DNA of 64,000 bases from Aurantimonas sp. HBX-1 (GTDB lineage: Bacteria > Pseudomonadota > Alphaproteobacteria > Rhizobiales > Rhizobiaceae), in contig NZ_CP090066.1 in NCBI RefSeq assembly GCF_021391535.1, forward strand, positions 1,563,501 through 1,627,500. Reading direction: 5' to 3'. Positions within the stretch are counted from its first letter, which is position 1. Each line of letters starts with the position of its first letter. Both the position numbers and the translations under genes were made by a program. Below the pieces are notes generated by a model. The model was not told where the DNA came from. It made no database searches and saw only the letters and a list, made by a program, of their open reading frames with translations. This document shows positions 59,880 through 64,000 of this stretch, one piece after another.

Positions 59880-60497
59880 CTACCGGCCGTATTCCTGCAT
59901 GGTGCGGTTGAGCGCGCGGCGCAGCCGGAAGTTCACCTCGCGGCCCTCGATCGTGTCGAACTCGATCTGGGCGCGCTCGTGCGAGGCGAGATAACGCTGG
60001 GTGACGTTGTTGACGTCCGCCTCCATGGCCGCGCAACTGGGCCGCGGCCGCAGGTTGCGGATCGCCATCTCCATGCGCTTCAGCCACTCTCGCGCGATCT
60101 CCGCGTGGCGGTTCTCGTGGCGGCGGATGTCCTGCTCGAGCGTCTGCCACACCAGGATGGTTTCCGGCGCGACCCGCCTCGGCGGCGTCCAGCGCGGCAG
60201 GGTCATGTTGAGCGTCAGCCCGAGATTGGTCTGGTCGACCTTGCAGCCGCCGGCAACCCGTTTGTAGGTCACCTGTCCGTCGAACTTCACCTCGGTCGCG
60301 CCGGGATGGCGAAGCCCGGTCTCGGCGACATAGGGACCGCTGCGGCTCAGGTCCCGGTCGAGTTCCTCGAGCGTCGAGCCCTTCACGGCGAAGTAGGTGG
60401 TCCGCTGGGTGACCGTCGCCGCCTGCGCCCAGCCGGCGTGGGCCAGCCCGGCGGCGAGCGCCGCGACGCCGATCAGCAGGCCCGTTTTCGTCCGCAT
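59880..60497 (-). CDS. Exported DUF922 protein, putative zinc protease
   Basis: A 205-residue secreted protein. Residues 1-26 form a Sec signal (TGLLIGVAALAAGLAHAGWA). The DUF922 domain follows, with the metal motif H-E-x-x-H in RRHENRHAEIAREW at about residues 123-136, the active-site pattern of zincin proteases. Two cysteines (GGCKVDQT and RPSCAAME) may form a disulfide. The family is commonly named a zinc-dependent protease on the basis of this motif only. It is convergent with the ferredoxin gene. Confidence 0.85.
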   Translation of the reverse strand: MRTKTGLLIGVAALAAGLAHAGWAQAATVTQRTTYFAVKGSTLEELDRDLSRSGPYVAETGLRHPGATEVKFDGQVTYKRVAGGCKVDQTNLGLTLNMTLPRWTPPRRVAPETILVWQTLEQDIRRHENRHAEIAREWLKRMEMAIRNLRPRPSCAAMEADVNNVTQRYLASHERAQIEFDTIEGREVNFRLRRALNRTMQEYGR

Positions 60498-60653
60498 TTG
60501 CTAGGATCCTCTGCCCGAAACGAGGCTCACTATACCTGAAGGCATCAGGCTAACCCATCGGTGGCGCAACACAACCCGCCTCGCGCGCAATTGCGCGGCA
60601 CGCAGCGGCACGTTACCGACGATGCAGGAAGACACCAGCTGGCAGGAGCGTCC

Positions 60654-61514
60654 ATGGACGTCATCGAACCGAGGGGCGGCAACTGGGCCGTCGGCCACGG
60701 CCGCAGCATCGCGCTCGGCGGGCAGGCCTGCATCATGGGCATTCTCAACGCCACGCCGGACAGTTTCTCCGACGGCGGCCGCTACGCCAGCGTCGAGGCG
60801 GCCGTGGCGGAGTCGCTGACGATGGTCGCCGAGGGCGCCACCATCGTCGATATCGGCGGCGAGTCGACGCGGCCGGGCGCGACCCCGGTGGACGCGCTGG
60901 AGGAGCAGCGGCGGATCCTGCCGGTGATCGAGGAACTGGCGCGCCGCTCGGACTGCCTCATCTCGGTCGACACCTACCGCTCGCAGACGGCCCGGCTGGC
61001 GGTGCAGGCCGGCGCCCACATCGTCAACGACGTCTGGGGGGCGCAGAAGGACCCCGAGATCGCCCGCGTCGCGGCGGAGACCGGGTCGGGCCTTTGCATG
61101 ATGCACACCGGCCGCGAGCGCCAGACGCTTCCCGACGTCATCGAGGACCAGTTCCTGTTCCTGCGCCGCTCGCTCGAGATCGCCCGCGCGGCGGGTGTCG
61201 CCGACGACGCGATCGTGCTCGACCCGGGCTTCGGCTTCGCCAAGGACGGTCCGGAGAACATGATCCTGATGGCGCGCTTCGCCGAGCTGATGAGCCTCGG
61301 CTTCCCGCTGCTCGTCGGCACCTCGCGCAAGCGCTTCGTGCGTGGCGCGATCGGCCGCGAGGACCCCGAGCCCGACATCGCCTCAGCGGCGACCTCGGTG
61401 CTGCTGCGCGAGCGCGGGGCGGACATCTTCCGCGTCCACAACGTCCCGGCCAACCGCGATGCACTGATGATCGCCGACGCCATGCGCCGGGCGCTCCGCG
61501 GCGAGCGGTGGTGA
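60654..61514 (+). CDS. folP: Dihydropteroate synthase
   Basis: A 286-residue TIM-barrel enzyme that joins p-aminobenzoate to 6-hydroxymethyl-dihydropterin diphosphate in folate synthesis, and the target of sulfonamides. All family blocks are present: MGILNATPDSFSDGG, VDIGGESTRPGA, SVDTYRSQ, HIVNDVWG, LDPGFGFAKD and GTSRKRF, ending with FRVHNVP. AGGAG lies upstream of ATG 60654; the frame before it is unrelated. Its stop overlaps the folK start (GTGA). Confidence 0.96.
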   Translation: MDVIEPRGGNWAVGHGRSIALGGQACIMGILNATPDSFSDGGRYASVEAAVAESLTMVAEGATIVDIGGESTRPGATPVDALEEQRRILPVIEELARRSDCLISVDTYRSQTARLAVQAGAHIVNDVWGAQKDPEIARVAAETGSGLCMMHTGRERQTLPDVIEDQFLFLRRSLEIARAAGVADDAIVLDPGFGFAKDGPENMILMARFAELMSLGFPLLVGTSRKRFVRGAIGREDPEPDIASAATSVLLRERGADIFRVHNVPANRDALMIADAMRRALRGERW

Positions 61515-62029
61515 GCGTCACCGCGCTTCTCGGGCTGGGCGGCAATATCGGCGATCCGCGGGCGACGATGGCGGCGGCGCTCGGCCGCATCGACGCGAGG
61601 CCGGATTGCGACGTGGTCGCCGTCTCGCGGCTCTACCGCACGCCGCCCTGGGGCAAGACCGACCAGCCGTGGTTCTTCAACGCCTGCGCCGCGGTGGCCA
61701 CGACGCTGCCGCCGCGCGACCTGCTGGAACTGTGCCTTGCGACGGAGCGGGAATTCAAGCGCGAGCGCCGCGAGCGCTGGGGGCCGCGCACGCTCGACCT
61801 TGACGTCCTCGACTACGGCGAAATGCCGTACGCGGACGACGCGCTGATCCTGCCGCATCCGCGCGTGACGGACCGCGCCTTCGTGCTTATCCCGCTGGCC
61901 GAGATCGCGCCGACGCTGCGGATCGGCGGCCGCACGGTGGCAGAATGGGCAGCCGCGGCCGATCCCGAGGGGATCGAGCCGGCGAGCCGCGATGGCGAAT
62001 GGTGGCGCGAGCCGGGCGCGCCCGGCTGA
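61511..62029 (+). CDS. folK: 6-hydroxymethyl-7,8-dihydropterin pyrophosphokinase
   Basis: A 172-residue enzyme that moves pyrophosphate from ATP to 6-hydroxymethyl-dihydropterin, the step just before folP. Signatures are LGLGGNIGDPRATMAAAL at the start, SRLYRTPPWGKTDQPWFFNA, and the kinase motif RERWGPRTLDLDVLDYG with HPRVTDRAFVLIPL. The GTG start at 61511 overlaps the folP TGA, so the two are coupled. The folB gene that often stands between them is absent here. Confidence 0.95.
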   Translation: MSVTALLGLGGNIGDPRATMAAALGRIDARPDCDVVAVSRLYRTPPWGKTDQPWFFNACAAVATTLPPRDLLELCLATEREFKRERRERWGPRTLDLDVLDYGEMPYADDALILPHPRVTDRAFVLIPLAEIAPTLRIGGRTVAEWAAAADPEGIEPASRDGEWWREPGAPG

Positions 62030-62036
62030 CGGCGCC

Positions 62037-62570
62037 TCAGTCGGCGAGGGCGCTCTGGCGCACGGCGCCGGTGCGCTTGAGGTTCATGCCGATGACCGGC
62101 ACGAGGTCGGAGGCGACGCGGACGGAGACGGTGATCGCCATCGTGTCCTGGTCGGCGAGGCGGGCGATCATCGCGCCCTTGAGCTGCTTGCGGTCGAGGC
62201 CGACGACGATCCGGTCTGCACCGACGTCGCCCGAGACGATGTCGAGGCCCTTGCCCTTGGCGCCGTCCTGGAAGGCGCCGGTGTAGTTCTTGCCGGCGCG
62301 CACGACCTCGGCGCGCATCGGCTGGGAGAACATCCCGACCCGGCAGGAGCCGTCGAGCGCCATGCCGACGCTTTTCGGATGCTGCGTGCCGGCGAAGTCG
62401 CAGATGAACTTGGTGCCCTTGTACTTGCCGGCGACGATCTCGCCCGGCCCCGACCACTGGCCGACGACCTGGCGGAAGAAGGTCTCGTCATTCTCGGCGT
62501 GAGCCGGCGAGGCGAGGCCGGTGGCGGCGGCGATCGCGAGTGCGAGACCGGCCTTCAGAATGCGGGACAT
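62037..62570 (-). CDS. Exported hypothetical protein
   Basis: A 177-residue secreted protein with a Sec signal (RILKAGLALAIAAATGLASP then AHA). The mature part reads as a small beta-rich protein (FFRQVVGQWSGPGEIVAGKY, then TKFICDFAGTQHPKSVGMAL) with two cysteines that may bond. No domain recognised; similar proteins of unknown role are frequent in Rhizobiales. ATG 62570 places the signal at the N-terminus. It is convergent with folK, 8 bp apart. Confidence 0.75.
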   Translation of the reverse strand: MSRILKAGLALAIAAATGLASPAHAENDETFFRQVVGQWSGPGEIVAGKYKGTKFICDFAGTQHPKSVGMALDGSCRVGMFSQPMRAEVVRAGKNYTGAFQDGAKGKGLDIVSGDVGADRIVVGLDRKQLKGAMIARLADQDTMAITVSVRVASDLVPVIGMNLKRTGAVRQSALAD

Positions 62571-62654
62571 GGGGCTAACCTTCCTGACGGGCGCAAGCGG
62601 CTGTTTCACCGACGTTTATCGCTCGTAAGGGTTAAGCAAGCCTTGCTGCGGCGT

Positions 62655-63767
62655 TTACAATTCGTTCGGATTTGCCCCGGAGGCCTGTCGGCGGGAAGCG
62701 GCGCCGCCCCCGATCGTGACCAGTTCCGACAGGACGTCGCCGATGCGCGGGCGCCGCATCCGCAGGAATGGCAGCGGCCGGCAGAGATCCATCGCGGCGA
62801 GGCCGACGCGCGCAGTGAGAAGGCCGTTGACCACGCCTTCGCCCATCCGCGCCGACAGCTTGGCCGCGACGCCATGGCCGAGAAGCTGCTGCATGACGCC
62901 GTCGCCGATGGCGATCGAGCCGGTCACCGCCAGGTGCGCCAGGACGTCGCGGGTCAGGCGGATCAGGCCGAGCGTGCCGGGCCGCGCGCCGTAGAGCTCC
63001 GACATGCGGCGGATCAGCTTGACGGTCTCGAACAGCACGTAGGCGACGTCGACCAGCGCCTTTGGGCTGACCGCCGTGACCACCGAGACGCGCTTGGACG
63101 AGGCGAGGACCAGCGTGCGCGCGGCGGCGTCGAGGGGCCCGAGCAGTTCGCGTTCGGCCAGCGCGATCAGGTCGGCGCCGTCGATCACCTCGTCCTCGAG
63201 CGCCGCCAGGCGCGCCCGGCCATGGGCGGTCTCGGGGCGTCCGGAGAGGAGCGTCGACAGCGACCGCACCACGTTGCGGGCGTCGTCGGCGGCGTTGGCC
63301 TCGTAGGCGGCAAGGCCCTCCTGCCGTTCGCGGTCGACGGCCGACAGGCGCATCAGGCCGATGGCTTCGCGGGCCGCGACACCGACGGCGCCAATCACCA
63401 ATAGGACGGTGACCGCGACCGCCAGCCAGCCGAGGCAGTCGTAGCGCGCAAAGAGGTCGCGGATCAGCGCATCGATCGCCAGCGCGACGCCCAGCGACAC
63501 CAGAACGCCCAGCGCGCCGATGAAGAGCTTGCCGAAGGAGAAGCCGCGCCGGCGCCGGGAGGCAGGCACGACCTCCAGGGCGTCCAGCGCCTGGCGCTCG
63601 ATGGCGTCGTCCGGCTCGAGCGCGACGCGTGTCAGGTCTTCGATCGCCCGCGGGGCACGGGCGGGTGCGACAGGCTCTTGCGGGGCCGGGGTGCGCGCGA
63701 GGCCGGCTTCGTCCAGCCGATAGGCGCCGGGTCGCCGGCCCGGGCGGGATACGTCGTCGTTGCTCAT
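62655..63767 (-). CDS. ycjF: YcjF-type TIGR01620/DUF697 membrane protein
   Basis: A 370-residue inner-membrane protein. Residues 1-75 are a soluble Pro/Ala-rich part; two membrane helices follow (LFIGALGVLVSLGVALAIDA and GWLAVAVTVLLVIGAVGVAA); the DUF697 domain occupies about 160-330 with VSVVTAVSPKALVDVAYVLF and IRLTRDVLAHLAVTGSIAIG. Its ATG overlaps the stop of the ycjX-like gene (ATGA), the standard order of this pair. YcjX/YcjF have been linked to envelope or phage-shock responses, function still unclear. Confidence 0.9.
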   Translation of the reverse strand: MSNDDVSRPGRRPGAYRLDEAGLARTPAPQEPVAPARAPRAIEDLTRVALEPDDAIERQALDALEVVPASRRRRGFSFGKLFIGALGVLVSLGVALAIDALIRDLFARYDCLGWLAVAVTVLLVIGAVGVAAREAIGLMRLSAVDRERQEGLAAYEANAADDARNVVRSLSTLLSGRPETAHGRARLAALEDEVIDGADLIALAERELLGPLDAAARTLVLASSKRVSVVTAVSPKALVDVAYVLFETVKLIRRMSELYGARPGTLGLIRLTRDVLAHLAVTGSIAIGDGVMQQLLGHGVAAKLSARMGEGVVNGLLTARVGLAAMDLCRPLPFLRMRRPRIGDVLSELVTIGGGAASRRQASGANPNEL

Positions 63768-64000
63768 GCCAGCCGGTCTCCCAGGAGGAACTGCAGGGCG
63801 CGGTCGAGGCGGATGTGCGGAAGCGACAGCGTCAGCCCATCGGCGGTACGCTCCAGCCGCGGCGGCCGGAACCGCACGAAGCGGATCCCGTCCGCCGGCC
63901 TGCCGGAATCCGGCAGGAACAGCCGGGCGGGATCGGTTGGCAGGTCGCCGGGGAACACCGCCGTCTCGGTTTCGCCGTCGAAGGTGTCGCGGCCGATGGT
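63764..64000 (-). CDS. ycjX: YcjX-like P-loop NTPase, C-terminal part only
   Basis: The last 78 codons of a gene starting beyond the right edge. The sequence FPGDLPTDPARLF, IRFVRFRPPRLE and the end SLPHIRLDRALQFLLGDRLA are the characteristic C-terminus of the YcjX (DUF463) family, a P-loop nucleotide-binding protein. The P-loop itself lies outside the window. Coupled by ATGA to the ycjF-like gene. Confidence 0.88.
   Translation of the reverse strand, partial: TIGRDTFDGETETAVFPGDLPTDPARLFLPDSGRPADGIRFVRFRPPRLERTADGLTLSLPHIRLDRALQFLLGDRLA

Noticed and set aside
1..64000. CRISPR array, rRNA, riboswitch, transposase/IS genes
   Set aside because: No evenly spaced identical repeats, no rRNA-like sequence, no recognisable riboswitch and no transposase were found on either strand.

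Overview
The window is high-GC alphaproteobacterial DNA, most likely from the Hyphomicrobiales (Rhizobiales). The best pointers are a 2386-residue growth-pole-ring-like protein (a polar-growth protein of this order), a class II DAHP synthase, a glutathione reductase of alphaproteobacterial type and a ycjX-ycjF pair. A family such as Aurantimonadaceae would fit, but that is a guess. No rRNA or CRISPR array was seen; there is one tRNA.

Region 1 (1-14.4 kb) is accessory and mostly on the minus strand. It opens with a set matching the reactive-chlorine defence system described in Azospira suillum: anti-sigma NrsF, ECF sigma SigF, a periplasmic molybdoenzyme of the YedY type, its membrane cytochrome b and a methionine-rich exported peptide of the MrpX type. 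Stress and detoxification genes follow: a SnoaL-like protein, a DUF1223 protein, a GNAT acetyltransferase with a probable frameshift, a PNPOx-ferredoxin reductase fusion, a glutathione transferase with a divergent LysR regulator, a TetR/short-chain dehydrogenase divergent pair, a haloacid dehalogenase broken by one in-frame stop, and a VOC/DUF1428 operon behind a perfect 12-bp palindrome.

Region 2 (about 14.4-28.0 kb) looks like an integrated plasmid-like element. It holds a KfrA-type DNA-binding protein with its own operator repeats, a winged-helix regulator, a Rep_3-like replication initiator, several unrecognised small genes, a translationally coupled chain (34-aa ORF, DNA adenine methylase, small HTH protein), an excisionase-like gene overlapping a tyrosine recombinase, and a dense cluster of inverted repeats just before the excisionase. 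The recombinase ends about 90 bp from the 3' end of tRNA-Val(CAC), the usual place for such an element to integrate. The left boundary is not resolved.

Region 3 (28.2-64 kb) is chromosomal core: gph, rpiA, a DUF2059 protein, gor, a gamma-glutamylcyclotransferase-like gene, class II DAHP synthase, a DODA-type dioxygenase, hemerythrin, DedA, DUF1003, nadE, gltX, maeB, an LpxH-like phosphoesterase with a GT4 glycosyltransferase, a dipeptide epimerase, a four-gene MCE lipid transporter operon (STAS-permease, ATPase, MCE protein, lipoprotein), the giant polar-growth protein, an Hpt protein, a 2Fe-2S ferredoxin, a DUF922 protease-like protein, folP-folK, an exported protein and ycjF-ycjX, the last running off the right edge.
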